Positions 11,525 to 20,015 of a stretch of DNA of 64,000 bases are shown here, piece by piece. The notes under the pieces are model-generated. The model was not told where the DNA came from, did no database searches, and saw nothing but the letters and a program-made list of their open reading frames with translations. Positions within the stretch are counted from its first letter, which is position 1; each line of letters begins with the position of its first letter. The stretch covers positions 35,976 to 99,975 of the forward strand of contig NZ_BOLV01000011.1 in NCBI RefSeq assembly GCF_016861845.1. The letters are read 5' to 3'. This stretch comes from Lacticaseibacillus suilingensis. Its GTDB lineage: Bacteria; Bacillota; Bacilli; Lactobacillales; Lactobacillaceae. The position numbers and the translations under genes are program-made.

Positions 11525-11540
11525 CGTGAAAAATTTCACC
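11525..11540. promoter_or_regulatory. Candidate Rex operator 1 (adhE)
   Basis: CGTGAA-AAAT-TTCACC matches the Rex consensus TGTGAA-N4-TTCACA except at the two outermost bases. It lies upstream of the adhE promoter. Rex is the NADH-sensing repressor of fermentative genes in Firmicutes. Confidence 0.55.
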
Positions 11541-11545
11541 GAAAC

Positions 11546-11563
11546 TTGTTTACAAATTCACAA
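11546..11563. promoter_or_regulatory. Candidate Rex operator 2, over the adhE -35
   Basis: TTGTTTA-CAAA-TTCACAA: the right half-site is perfect and the left has two differences. It covers the -35 hexamer TTTACA, a position that would block RNA polymerase. Confidence 0.55.
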
Positions 11564-11577
11564 TCATCGGGTATATT
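11549..11577 (+). promoter_or_regulatory. Probable adhE promoter
   Basis: -35 TTTACA (11549-11554) and -10 TATATT (11572-11577) with 17-bp spacing. Transcription would begin near 11584, inside the third Rex site. Confidence 0.75.
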
Positions 11578-11582
11578 ATTGT

Positions 11583-11600
11583 TTGTGAAATGGTTAACAA
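11583..11600. promoter_or_regulatory. Candidate Rex operator 3, at the adhE start point
   Basis: TTGTGAA-ATGG-TTAACAA is the best of three matches to the Rex consensus (one mismatch in the right half-site). It covers the expected transcription start of adhE. Confidence 0.7.
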
Positions 11601-11631
11601 AAATTGAAGCCTATCTTGTGGAGGGATATCA

Positions 11632-14238
11632 ATGCTGAAAGACAAACCGGAAACCCAAACCGACATTGAAGCGAATATTGACCAACTCGTTGCCAATGCT
11701 CAGGAAGCGCTCAAAGTGCTGAAGACTTATGACCAAGAGAAGATCGACCAAATCGTGCACCGCATGGCGATTGCCGGTCTTGATCATCATATGGAATTGG
11801 CCAAGATGGCGGTTGAGGAAACCGGCCGTGGCGTTTATGAAGATAAAGCCATCAAGAACATGTTCGCCACTGAAGAAATCTGGCACTCCATCAAGGATGA
11901 CAAGACGGTGGGCGTGATTTCAGAAGACAAGCAAAAGAACATCGTCCAGATTGCGGAACCAATCGGGGTCATTGCTGGGGTTACACCAGTTACGAACCCG
12001 ACTTCCACGGTCATGTTCAAATCTGAAATTGCCATTAAGACCCGGAACCCAATCATCTTCTCCTTCCACCCAGGTGCGCAGAAGTCTTCCGCGCGGGCTT
12101 TGGAAGTGATCCGCGACGAAGCCAAGAAGGTTGGCCTGCCAGATGGTGCCTTGCAGTTTATCGCCATCCCAAGCATTGAAGCTTGCCAAGCCTTGATGCA
12201 TCACCCAGGCATCGCCACGATTTTGGCTACTGGTGGCCCCGGCATGGTCAAGTCCGCTTATTCCTCAGGCAAACCAGCGCTGGGCGTTGGGGCCGGGAAT
12301 GCGCCAGCTTACATCGAAGCGACGGCGAACATCAAACAGGCGGTCAACGATATCGTCCTGTCCAAGAGCTTTGATAACGGCATGGTCTGCGCCTCTGAAC
12401 AAGGCGCCGTGGTTGACGCTGCGATTTACGACGACGTGAAGAAAGAATTCACTGCGCAAGGCGCCTACTTCGTTAAGCAAAAGGATATCAAGAAGCTCAC
12501 CGAAACCGTGATCAACACCGATAAGATGGCAGTTAACCCACGGATCGTTGGCCAAAGCGCTTGGCAAATTGCCAACTGGGCCGGCATCGATGTGCCAAAG
12601 GATACGCCACTTTTGATTGCTGAACTCAAAGGCGTTGGCGATAAGTTCCCACTGTCTCACGAAAAACTGAGCCCAGTTTTGGCCATGTTCAAAGCTTCCG
12701 GCCATGAAGAAGCCTTCGAAATGGCGGAAACCATGCTCGACATCGGCGGCTTGGGCCACACCGCCATCATCCACACTGCAGATGATGATTTGGCCCTGGA
12801 TTACGCCGACAAGATGCAAGCTTGCCGCGTGCTGGTCAACAGCCCATCCACATTCGGGGGCATCGGCGATCTGTACAACGAAATGATCCCATCCTTGACC
12901 CTGGGCTGCGGCTCTTACGGTGGTAACTCAATTTCACACAATGTGGGGACGATCGACTTGCTTAACATCAAAACTTTGGCAAAACGCCGCAACAACATGC
13001 AATGGGTCAAGCTGCCACCGAAGATTTACTTCGAACGCAACTCAGTACGCTACTTGGAAAAGATGGACGGCCTTGATCGGGTGCTGATCGTCGGCGACCG
13101 GGGCATGGAAAAGCTTGGCTACGTGCGCATCGTTGAAGATGTTTTGAAGAACCGGACCAACAACGTCGATATCCAAACCTTCTTGGATGTTGAACCTGAT
13201 CCTTCCAGCAACACGGTTTACAAAGGCACCGCGATTGCTAAAGACTTCAAGCCAGACGCAATTGTTGCCATCGGCGGCGGGTCTGTCATGGATGCGGCCA
13301 AAGGCATCTGGTTGTTCTACGATGGGGATGGCGACTTCTTCGGCGCCAAGCAGAAGTTCTTGGATATCCGCAAGCGGACCTACAAGTTCCCGAAGCCAAC
13401 TAAGTCCAAGCTGGTCTGCATCCCAACCACATCTGGGACTGGCTCTGAAGTCACCCCATTTGCTGTCATCACCGACTCTGACACGGGGATCAAGTACCCA
13501 CTGGCTGACTACGCTTTGACGCCAGATGTGGCCTTGGTTGATCCGCAGTTCATCGAAACCGTACCGCCGAAGGTTGTTGCGGATACCGGCCTGGATGTTA
13601 TCTGCCATGCCACTGAAAGTTTTGTTTCCACCATGGCCAGCTCTTACACCAAGGGCCTGTCGCTGCAAGCGTTGAAGCTTGCCTTCGACAACTTGGAACT
13701 CTCTTACCAAGGCGACCTGGATGCCAAGGCGAAGATGCATGACGCCTCCACGATTGCCGGGATGGCCTTTGCTAACGCGCTGCTGGGCATCAACCACAGT
13801 ATCGCCCACAAGCTTGGCCAGACCTTCCACCTGCCTCACGGGCGCTGCATTGCGATCACCTTCCCACACGTCGTTCGCTACAATGCGAAGACCCCGAAGA
13901 AACGTGCCGTTTGGTCCAAGTACAACTACTTCCGCGCTGACGAAGATTACGCCGAAATCGCTCGTTACCTGGGCCTGAAGGGCAACACCACGGCCGAATT
14001 GGTTGAAGCTTTTGCTCAAGCCTACATCGACCTGGCCCATCGCGTCGGCGTTAAGATGAGTCTGAAGGAACAAGGCATCACGAAGCAAGCCGTTGACGAA
14101 AGCGTTGATCGTTTGGCCGAATTGGCTTACGAAGACAACTGCACGGTCACCAACCCAGTTGAACCTTTGATTGCCGACATGAAGCAAATCGTGCTCGACG
14201 AATACGAAGGTACCGCCTCTAGTGACAGCGTGAAATAA
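11632..14238 (+). CDS. adhE: Bifunctional acetaldehyde-CoA/alcohol dehydrogenase
   Basis: AdhE turns acetyl-CoA into ethanol in two NADH-using steps and forms spirosomes in the cytoplasm. The 868 residues have an N-terminal aldehyde dehydrogenase with the catalytic cysteine in GMVCASEQ and the GVGAGNAPAYIE stretch. A linker leads to a C-terminal iron-dependent alcohol dehydrogenase (GGGSVMDAAKGIW, PTTSGTGSEVTPF, metal histidines in INHSIAHKLGQTFHLPHG). A GGAGGG site precedes the ATG. Three Rex-like operators and a near-consensus promoter lie upstream, so induction by high NADH is inferred. Codon use is that of a highly expressed gene. A strong terminator follows. Confidence 0.97.
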   Translation: MLKDKPETQTDIEANIDQLVANAQEALKVLKTYDQEKIDQIVHRMAIAGLDHHMELAKMAVEETGRGVYEDKAIKNMFATEEIWHSIKDDKTVGVISEDKQKNIVQIAEPIGVIAGVTPVTNPTSTVMFKSEIAIKTRNPIIFSFHPGAQKSSARALEVIRDEAKKVGLPDGALQFIAIPSIEACQALMHHPGIATILATGGPGMVKSAYSSGKPALGVGAGNAPAYIEATANIKQAVNDIVLSKSFDNGMVCASEQGAVVDAAIYDDVKKEFTAQGAYFVKQKDIKKLTETVINTDKMAVNPRIVGQSAWQIANWAGIDVPKDTPLLIAELKGVGDKFPLSHEKLSPVLAMFKASGHEEAFEMAETMLDIGGLGHTAIIHTADDDLALDYADKMQACRVLVNSPSTFGGIGDLYNEMIPSLTLGCGSYGGNSISHNVGTIDLLNIKTLAKRRNNMQWVKLPPKIYFERNSVRYLEKMDGLDRVLIVGDRGMEKLGYVRIVEDVLKNRTNNVDIQTFLDVEPDPSSNTVYKGTAIAKDFKPDAIVAIGGGSVMDAAKGIWLFYDGDGDFFGAKQKFLDIRKRTYKFPKPTKSKLVCIPTTSGTGSEVTPFAVITDSDTGIKYPLADYALTPDVALVDPQFIETVPPKVVADTGLDVICHATESFVSTMASSYTKGLSLQALKLAFDNLELSYQGDLDAKAKMHDASTIAGMAFANALLGINHSIAHKLGQTFHLPHGRCIAITFPHVVRYNAKTPKKRAVWSKYNYFRADEDYAEIARYLGLKGNTTAELVEAFAQAYIDLAHRVGVKMSLKEQGITKQAVDESVDRLAELAYEDNCTVTNPVEPLIADMKQIVLDEYEGTASSDSVK

Positions 14239-14267
14239 CCGCTGCTTCAAACAGTCATGTTAATCGG

Positions 14268-14296
14268 AAAACACGCCAGTCAGGCGTGTTTTTTTT
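14268..14296 (+). terminator. Terminator of adhE
   Basis: AAAACACGCC / GGCGTGTTTT with a 5-nt loop and a run of 8 T. Confidence 0.92.
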
Positions 14297-14348
14297 GTTC
14301 ACTTCATGCATAATAGAGAGTGTGTACAAACTGAAAGTAAGGATGACT

Positions 14349-14993
14349 ATGACCCCGAATAAAGAAGACTACTTAAAAATGATATTTGAACTCGGCGGCG
14401 ATACGGCTTTGATTTCCAACAAGCAGATCGTAGCTGGGCTGTCAGTGTCTGCGGCTAGTGTTAGTGAGATGATCACCAAACTGGTGGAGCAGCAATACGT
14501 GACCCACACGCCATATCAAGGGATCAAGCTCACCGCCAGTGGCCAGCGGCGAGCAGCTAGTTTAGTGCGCAATCACCGGCTGTGGGAAGTCTTTTTGGCC
14601 AATGACTTGGGCTATCCCGTCGATAATGTCCATGCCGAAGCCGAAATGCTGGAGCATGCTACTACCGCCGAAATGGCGGAGCGCATGGCAAAGTTCTTGG
14701 GTAATCCCAAGTACTGCCCGCACGGCGGTGTGATTCCTGATGAAGACGGCCATTACCTCGACCAAAGCCGAGTCACCTTGAGCACCGTGCCAGTTGGGGC
14801 CAAAGGGCATATCGAACGTATTGTCGATGAGGCTAGCCTGATTGACTATGTCTTCGGCCTGGGCCTGCATATCGAAGACCATTTTGAAGTGTTAGCAAAA
14901 GAAGATAAGACAATCACGATTCGCCAGCGCGAAACCGGCAAAGACCTTGCTGTGGATGCCGTGCGCGCCGAGCATATTTTCGTGGAGTTGTGA
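14349..14993 (+). CDS. DtxR/MntR-family metal-dependent transcriptional regulator
   Basis: A 214-residue iron/manganese-sensing repressor. The winged helix (NKEDYLKMIFELGG, SNKQIVAGLSVSAASVSEMITKL) is followed by the metal-binding and dimerisation domain (RNHRLWEVFLANDLGY, HAEAEMLEHATT, CPHGGVIP) and an SH3-like FeoA-type C-terminal domain. I place the start at ATG 14349, 6 nt after AAGGA, giving MTPNKEDY as in relatives; ATG 14343 and an upstream ATG in the terminator are less likely. Its targets are not visible here. Manganese control is likely in lactobacilli, but that is inference. Confidence 0.9.
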   Translation: MTPNKEDYLKMIFELGGDTALISNKQIVAGLSVSAASVSEMITKLVEQQYVTHTPYQGIKLTASGQRRAASLVRNHRLWEVFLANDLGYPVDNVHAEAEMLEHATTAEMAERMAKFLGNPKYCPHGGVIPDEDGHYLDQSRVTLSTVPVGAKGHIERIVDEASLIDYVFGLGLHIEDHFEVLAKEDKTITIRQRETGKDLAVDAVRAEHIFVEL

Positions 14994-15026
14994 CCGCTGA
15001 AAAGCAGAAAGTAGTGACAAGCGATT

Positions 15027-16505
15027 ATGAGTAATGAAGTCAATGCAGTGATTATCATGTTTGGCGGGTCAGGCGATCTGGCCCACCGGAAACTGTATCC
15101 GGCATTGTTCGGATTGTACCGTAAAGGCGTCTTGAAGGACCATTTCGCCGTGATTGGCACCGCGCGCCGGCCTTGGAGTGATGATTACTACCGCGGCGTG
15201 GTGCGCGATTCCGTGGCCGGTAGCGAAGAAGAGCATGAGGCCGAAGCCGAAGCGTTTGCCAGCCATTTTTACTATCAATCGCATGACGTGACCGATTCAT
15301 CGCATTACGTCACGCTGAAGCAATTGGCCCAGAAGTTGGATGATCAATATGCCGTTGGCGGCAACCGCATGTATTACATGGCCATGGCGCCGCAGTTCTT
15401 TGCCACCATTGCCACGCATCTCAAGTCGGAAGCGCTGCTAACCAAGACCGGCTTCAACCGGTTGATCATCGAAAAGCCTTTTGGCCATGATTATCCGAGC
15501 GCCAAGGAGCTCAATGATGCCTTGACTGGCACCTTTGCCGAGGAACAAATTTATCGCATCGACCATTATCTGGGCAAGGAAATGGCGCAGGCCATTTTGG
15601 CCCTGCGGTTCGGTAATCCCTTGCTCAAGACCGTGTGGAATAAGGATTACATCAAAGACATTCAGATCACTTTGGCCGAGGCCGTGGGTGTGGAAGAACG
15701 CGCTGGGTACTACGAAACCGCCGGCGCCTTGCGCGACATGGTGCAAAATCATGTGATGCAATTGCTGGCTTATCTGACCATGGATGAACCGACGGCGATG
15801 ACCTCAGAGGCCGTGCACGAAGTCAAAAGCCGGGCCTTTGATCAGTTGCATCGCTACACCGAAGAAGAGGCAGCGGCCAACTTTATTCGTGCCCAATACA
15901 CGGCGGCGGCCATCGACGGTCAGGCCATCAAAGGCTACCGCGAAGAAGATGGCGTGGCGAGCGCCTCTTTGACGGATACCTTTGTGGCGGGTCGGATTAT
16001 GACCGATGCTCCAGCCTTTGCTGGGGTGCCGATTTTCATTCGCACCGGCAAGCGCCTGACCCGCAAGTCCACGCAAGTTACCGTGACCTTCAAGGGTGGC
16101 AAGACGCCCTTTGGGGAAGGCCAAGATGCCCATTTGACGATTTATATCGAACCGTCACAAGGTTACACCTTGGAGCTCAATGGCAAGCAGCTCGGCGAAG
16201 GCAACATTTTGACGCCGAACCGCCTCGACTTCCGGCATGATCCAGCGGCGATTGCCGCAGCGCCAGAGGCCTATGAACGCTTGATTGGCGAGGCTTTGGC
16301 TGGCGATCAGACCAACTTCAACCACTGGCGGGAGCTGGCCCAAACCTGGCATTACGTTGACGTTATTACCGCCGCTTGGCAAAAACAAACAGGCATTGAA
16401 ACTTATCCTGCAGGCACCATGGGCCCCCAAGCGGCCTTTGACCTGCTGGCCAAAGATGGCCACCAGTGGTACTGGCAGCCAACTAGAGTGAGAATGGCAG
16501 ATTAA
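15027..16505 (+). CDS. zwf: Glucose-6-phosphate 1-dehydrogenase
   Basis: Oxidises glucose 6-phosphate to 6-phosphogluconolactone with NADP, the entry to the oxidative pentose phosphate and phosphoketolase routes. The 492 residues show the dinucleotide fold GGSGDLAHRKLYPAL, the EKPFGHD loop and the active-site RIDHYLGKE. The Shine-Dalgarno is weak (AGAAAG, distant), so translation may be modest or start-site dependent. It is single, with a terminator after it. Confidence 0.96.
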   Translation: MSNEVNAVIIMFGGSGDLAHRKLYPALFGLYRKGVLKDHFAVIGTARRPWSDDYYRGVVRDSVAGSEEEHEAEAEAFASHFYYQSHDVTDSSHYVTLKQLAQKLDDQYAVGGNRMYYMAMAPQFFATIATHLKSEALLTKTGFNRLIIEKPFGHDYPSAKELNDALTGTFAEEQIYRIDHYLGKEMAQAILALRFGNPLLKTVWNKDYIKDIQITLAEAVGVEERAGYYETAGALRDMVQNHVMQLLAYLTMDEPTAMTSEAVHEVKSRAFDQLHRYTEEEAAANFIRAQYTAAAIDGQAIKGYREEDGVASASLTDTFVAGRIMTDAPAFAGVPIFIRTGKRLTRKSTQVTVTFKGGKTPFGEGQDAHLTIYIEPSQGYTLELNGKQLGEGNILTPNRLDFRHDPAAIAAAPEAYERLIGEALAGDQTNFNHWRELAQTWHYVDVITAAWQKQTGIETYPAGTMGPQAAFDLLAKDGHQWYWQPTRVRMAD

Positions 16506-16509
16506 GCAC

Positions 16510-16538
16510 AAAGGGGGATGGCGGGGCTATCCCTTTTT
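16510..16538 (+). terminator. Terminator of zwf
   Basis: AAAGGGGGATGGC pairs with GCTATCCCTTT (one bulge and one mismatch) and is followed by T residues. It ends 15 bp before dinB. Confidence 0.65.
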
Positions 16539-16552
16539 GAATCGGAGTAAGC

Positions 16553-17650
16553 ATGCTCGAAATACCGCTCCAGAACGATACCCATCGTAAAATCATTCAC
16601 GTGGACATGGACGCGTTTTATGCCTCCATCGAGGAACGCGATGATCCTAAGCTCAAGCGCCGCGCCTTGGTGATGGCGCATGATCCGCGCCAAACCGGCG
16701 GCAAAGGGGTGGTGACCACAGCGAATTATGTGGCCCGCCAGTTTGGTGTGCACTCCGCCATGCCGGCCAACGAAGCCTTGCATCTGGTGCCGCGGCAGCT
16801 GCTAACGTTCAAGACCCCGGACTTCACTAAATATCGAGCGGTGTCGCAGCAGATTCACACCTTGTTTCATCAAGTGACGGACTTGATTGAGCCAGTCGCG
16901 CTGGATGAAGCCTATCTGGATGTCACCGCCAATCATGATTTCAATACCACCATTGAGCTGGCCCTGTGGCTGCAAGATCAAATCCGCCAAACGACCCAGC
17001 TGTCGTCTTCCATCGGGCTGTCTTACAACAAGTTTCTGGCCAAGGAAGCCTCCGAGTATAACAAGCCCCGCGGCCGGACCGTGATTTTGCCAGAGCAGGC
17101 GCAGCTGTTTTTGGACCGGCTACCGATTGAAGCGTACCGTGGGGTGGGGAAGAAAACTGCGCCAGTGCTGCAGGCGATGGGTATCACTGATGGTTTGAGC
17201 TTGCGAGCGTTTAGCCAAGAGGCGCTAATTGCCAAGCTCGGCAAAATGGGTTTTGAGTTATACCGACATGCCCGCGGCGTCGATAATCGGCCGGTGCAGG
17301 TGCGGGATGCCAAGTCCATCGGCAAAGAGCGCACCTATCGCGCGGTATTGACCACAGACGGTGCTGTTGAAGAACAGCTCGCTTATTTGGCAGACTTGGT
17401 GGCCGCGGCCTTGGCTAAGAAGCAAAAACATGGCAAAACCGTCGTGCTCAAGCTCCGCGACAGCGACTTCAACACCCAAACCCGGCGCAAAACCCAAGAA
17501 ACTTATTTCAACGGCCGGGATGCGATATATCAAGCGGCCCTCGCGTTGTGGCAGGAAGTGCCGGTCAAGCCCAAGGCAGTGCGGCTGCTCGGCATCACGA
17601 TGACCGCCTTGGATCCGCAGCAATACGAAAACATCGATCTGCCGCTGTAA
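16553..17650 (+). CDS. dinB: DNA polymerase IV (Y-family)
   Basis: An error-prone translesion polymerase of 365 residues. Catalytic motifs are IIHVDMDAFYASIEERD and the unusual variant LDEAYLDVT in place of SIDEAYLD; SYNKFLAKEASEYNKPRG follows. HhH and little-finger regions complete the protein. The extreme C-terminus (QQYENIDLPL) resembles a beta-clamp binding peptide. A GGAG site precedes the ATG at 16553. I see no obvious LexA box upstream. Confidence 0.94.
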   Translation: MLEIPLQNDTHRKIIHVDMDAFYASIEERDDPKLKRRALVMAHDPRQTGGKGVVTTANYVARQFGVHSAMPANEALHLVPRQLLTFKTPDFTKYRAVSQQIHTLFHQVTDLIEPVALDEAYLDVTANHDFNTTIELALWLQDQIRQTTQLSSSIGLSYNKFLAKEASEYNKPRGRTVILPEQAQLFLDRLPIEAYRGVGKKTAPVLQAMGITDGLSLRAFSQEALIAKLGKMGFELYRHARGVDNRPVQVRDAKSIGKERTYRAVLTTDGAVEEQLAYLADLVAAALAKKQKHGKTVVLKLRDSDFNTQTRRKTQETYFNGRDAIYQAALALWQEVPVKPKAVRLLGITMTALDPQQYENIDLPL

Positions 17651-17690
17651 CAGGCTCACGCTGTGTTATAATACAGTTAGACTGAAAAGG

Positions 17691-17726
17691 GTGCGCCGCT
17701 TGCCGCAAGCCGGCATCTTTGCGCAC
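17691..17726 (+). promoter_or_regulatory. Structured 5' leader of the DRTGG/CBS gene
   Basis: GTGCGC (17691-17696) pairs with GCGCAC (17721-17726) around an inner GCTTGC/GCAAGC hairpin. A -10 TATAAT lies at 17667-17672, so the hairpin is at the very 5' end of the transcript. The ribosome binding site AAAGGGG follows immediately. Confidence 0.5.
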
Positions 17727-17741
17727 AAAGGGGCAAAACAG

Positions 17742-19067
17742 ATGGCAACGAAACACGAACAGATTCTCGATTATATTGGCAGCTTAGCGGTTGGCACGAA
17801 GATCTCAGTGCGCTCAGTCGCCAAACACCAACATGTGAGCGAAGGCACGGCTTACCGCGCGATTAAAGAGGCCGAAACCACTGGGCTGGTGTCCACCATT
17901 GAACGGGTCGGCACGATTCGCATCGAGCAAAAGCCGATGAGCAATATCGACTCGCTGACTTTTCGCGCCTTGCTGAAGCTGATCGACGCTAAGGTCCTTG
18001 GCGGCTCGGCTGGTTTGGCCAAGCGGCTGGATAAGTTTGTGATTGGGGCGATGACCCCAGACGAGATGCTGCGCTACATCACCAAGAATTCCTTGGTGAT
18101 TGTCGGCAACCGTGAAGATGCTCAGCGCCTGGCCTTGCAAAACGGGGCGGCAGTGCTGATCACTGGGGGCTTCATGACCTCAGATAACGTCATTCGCCTG
18201 GCCAACCAGATGGACTTGCCGGTGCTGCAAACCAGCTATGACACCTTCACCGTAGCCACGATGATCAACCGCGCGCTGTCAGATCAGGCCATCAAACAAG
18301 ACATTTTGACCATTGCGGCGATTTACACGCCGCTGAGCGACGGGGTGCAGACCGGGCTGGCCGATCAAACCGTGGCTGATTTCACCCGGCTCCGGGCCGG
18401 CCGCAATGATTTCGCCTTACCGATTATCACGCCCACCGGCCGGTTGATCGGGATGGTGACGCGCAAACAAGTGGCCGGCAAAAAAGGCACTACGCTGCTT
18501 GAACGGGTGATGGCCAAAGACCCGTTAACCGTGCGGCCATATCTGGGCGTCACCGCCGTGGGCCACACCATGCAAGGACGCAGTATTTCGGTGCTGCCCG
18601 TTGTGGATGATTCATGGCAGCTGCTGGGGATTGTCACCCGCAGCAGCGTCTATTCCGCTTTGGCGGAGCTGGGCACCAACTCGCAAGGCACCACGATTGC
18701 CGACCAGGTCGCCGCCCAAATGGCCCTGGTCACGCCGGCGCCAGCTGAAGGGCCGGCCTTCACGCTGACCACGACCCCCATGATGATGAACAAGCTGGGC
18801 ACGCTGAGCTTCGGGGTCATGAGTGAAGTCGTGAACTACAGCATTACTTATTATTTGAACCAAAAAGGGCGCCGGAACGTGCTGATTGATCAGCTGTCGC
18901 TGCACGCGTTTCGGCCGGTGCAACTCGAATCCACCGTTCATATTAACGTCGCGCCACTGGAAGTTAATTCCCATGAAGGCACCTTTGATGTCAGCCTGTT
19001 AACCGATGGGCTCCTTGTCGCCAAGGCCCTTGTCACTTGTCAGTTATTGGAAAGGACAACACGATGA
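17742..19067 (+). CDS. ytoI: HTH-DRTGG-CBS-hotdog regulatory protein (YtoI family)
   Basis: A 441-residue protein of unknown precise role. In order it has an N-terminal winged-helix (VGTKISVRSVAKHQHVSEGT), a DRTGG domain at about 70-180 (LVIVGNREDAQRLAL, VLITGGFM), a pair of CBS domains at about 190-310 (nucleotide-sensing) and a C-terminal hotdog/thioesterase-like fold. The combination suggests a ligand-responsive regulator. The ATG at 17742 follows AAAGGGG. The stop overlaps the start of nrnA by 4 bp, so it is translationally coupled, as ytoI and ytqI/nrnA are neighbours in other Firmicutes. Confidence 0.88.
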   Translation: MATKHEQILDYIGSLAVGTKISVRSVAKHQHVSEGTAYRAIKEAETTGLVSTIERVGTIRIEQKPMSNIDSLTFRALLKLIDAKVLGGSAGLAKRLDKFVIGAMTPDEMLRYITKNSLVIVGNREDAQRLALQNGAAVLITGGFMTSDNVIRLANQMDLPVLQTSYDTFTVATMINRALSDQAIKQDILTIAAIYTPLSDGVQTGLADQTVADFTRLRAGRNDFALPIITPTGRLIGMVTRKQVAGKKGTTLLERVMAKDPLTVRPYLGVTAVGHTMQGRSISVLPVVDDSWQLLGIVTRSSVYSALAELGTNSQGTTIADQVAAQMALVTPAPAEGPAFTLTTTPMMMNKLGTLSFGVMSEVVNYSITYYLNQKGRRNVLIDQLSLHAFRPVQLESTVHINVAPLEVNSHEGTFDVSLLTDGLLVAKALVTCQLLERTTR

Positions 19068-20011
19068 TTCAAGACCAGATTATTGCCACCATTGAAGCGT
19101 ATGACAAGATTATTATCCACCGCCATGTGAAACCAGACCCAGATGCCCTAGGTTCCCAAGGCGGACTCGCGGCGGCTTTGCGCGCGGCGTATCCGAGCAA
19201 GCAGGTGTATCAAGTCGGCGGCTCTGTCGGCGATTTGGACTGGCTCAGTCAGATGCAAACCATTCCTGATGACCTGTATCAAGGCGCGCTGGTCATTGTC
19301 GTCGATACCGCCGATCGCCCGCGGGTGTCGGATCAGCGTTTTGACCAAGGGGCGAAGCTGATTAAAATCGATCATCATCCCAATGATGATGCCTATGGCG
19401 ATTTGCAATGGGTCGATGAAGACGCCAGTTCGGTGTCGGAAATGATTTTTGACTTGATTCAGCAGACCCCGAGTTTGAATCTGAACGCCAAAAGCGCGCG
19501 GCTGCTCTACGCCGGCATTGTTGGCGATACCGGTCGTTTCCTGTATAATAACACGACCCCCCACACGCTCGAGGCCGCCGCGCGGCTCATTCGCGAGGAC
19601 TTTGATCCCACCGCTTTGAACAACAAAATGGGGGCGCTCACCTTCGCGCAAGCCAAGTTGCAAAGCTATATCTTTAACCATCTGACCATTACGCCAGCTG
19701 GCGCTGCCACCGTGACGATTCCACTGGCCGTGACCTTGGAGCTGGGTTTGACGCCTGATCAAGTGCATGCCGGCGTCGGCACTCCAGGCCGGTTAGGGGA
19801 AGTCATTGCCTGGGCCTTGTTTGTGGAGCAAGCCGATGGCGAACCTTACCGGGTCAACCTGCGCTCCAAAGGGCCAATCATCAATGGTCTAGCCAAAGCC
19901 CATCATGGCGGCGGTCATCCGCTGGCTAGCGGCGCGAAGGCGATGGATCAAGCCGAAATAACGCAAATCACAAAGGAGCTCAGTCAGTTAGTGGCTGACT
20001 TCGGAAAGTAG
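19064..20011 (+). CDS. nrnA: DHH-family bifunctional oligoribonuclease/PAP phosphatase NrnA
   Basis: NrnA degrades nanoRNA (2-5 nt), also pGpG or pApA, and dephosphorylates pAp. The 315-residue protein shows the DHH metal motifs HRHVKPDPDALGSQ, VVDTADRP, IDHHPND and GDTGRF, and the DHHA1 motif HHGGGHPLASGA. The ATG overlaps the previous stop (ATGA), with AAAGGA upstream. The downstream helicase starts 4 bp after the stop, so RNA turnover functions are grouped here. Confidence 0.93.
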   Translation: MIQDQIIATIEAYDKIIIHRHVKPDPDALGSQGGLAAALRAAYPSKQVYQVGGSVGDLDWLSQMQTIPDDLYQGALVIVVDTADRPRVSDQRFDQGAKLIKIDHHPNDDAYGDLQWVDEDASSVSEMIFDLIQQTPSLNLNAKSARLLYAGIVGDTGRFLYNNTTPHTLEAAARLIREDFDPTALNNKMGALTFAQAKLQSYIFNHLTITPAGAATVTIPLAVTLELGLTPDQVHAGVGTPGRLGEVIAWALFVEQADGEPYRVNLRSKGPIINGLAKAHHGGGHPLASGAKAMDQAEITQITKELSQLVADFGK

Positions 20012-20015
20012 AAAC

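Noticed and set aside
13042..14250. 402-codon open frame antisense to adhE
   Set aside because: Shadow of a highly expressed gene with biased codons; the product has no recognisable motif and would read through the terminator region.
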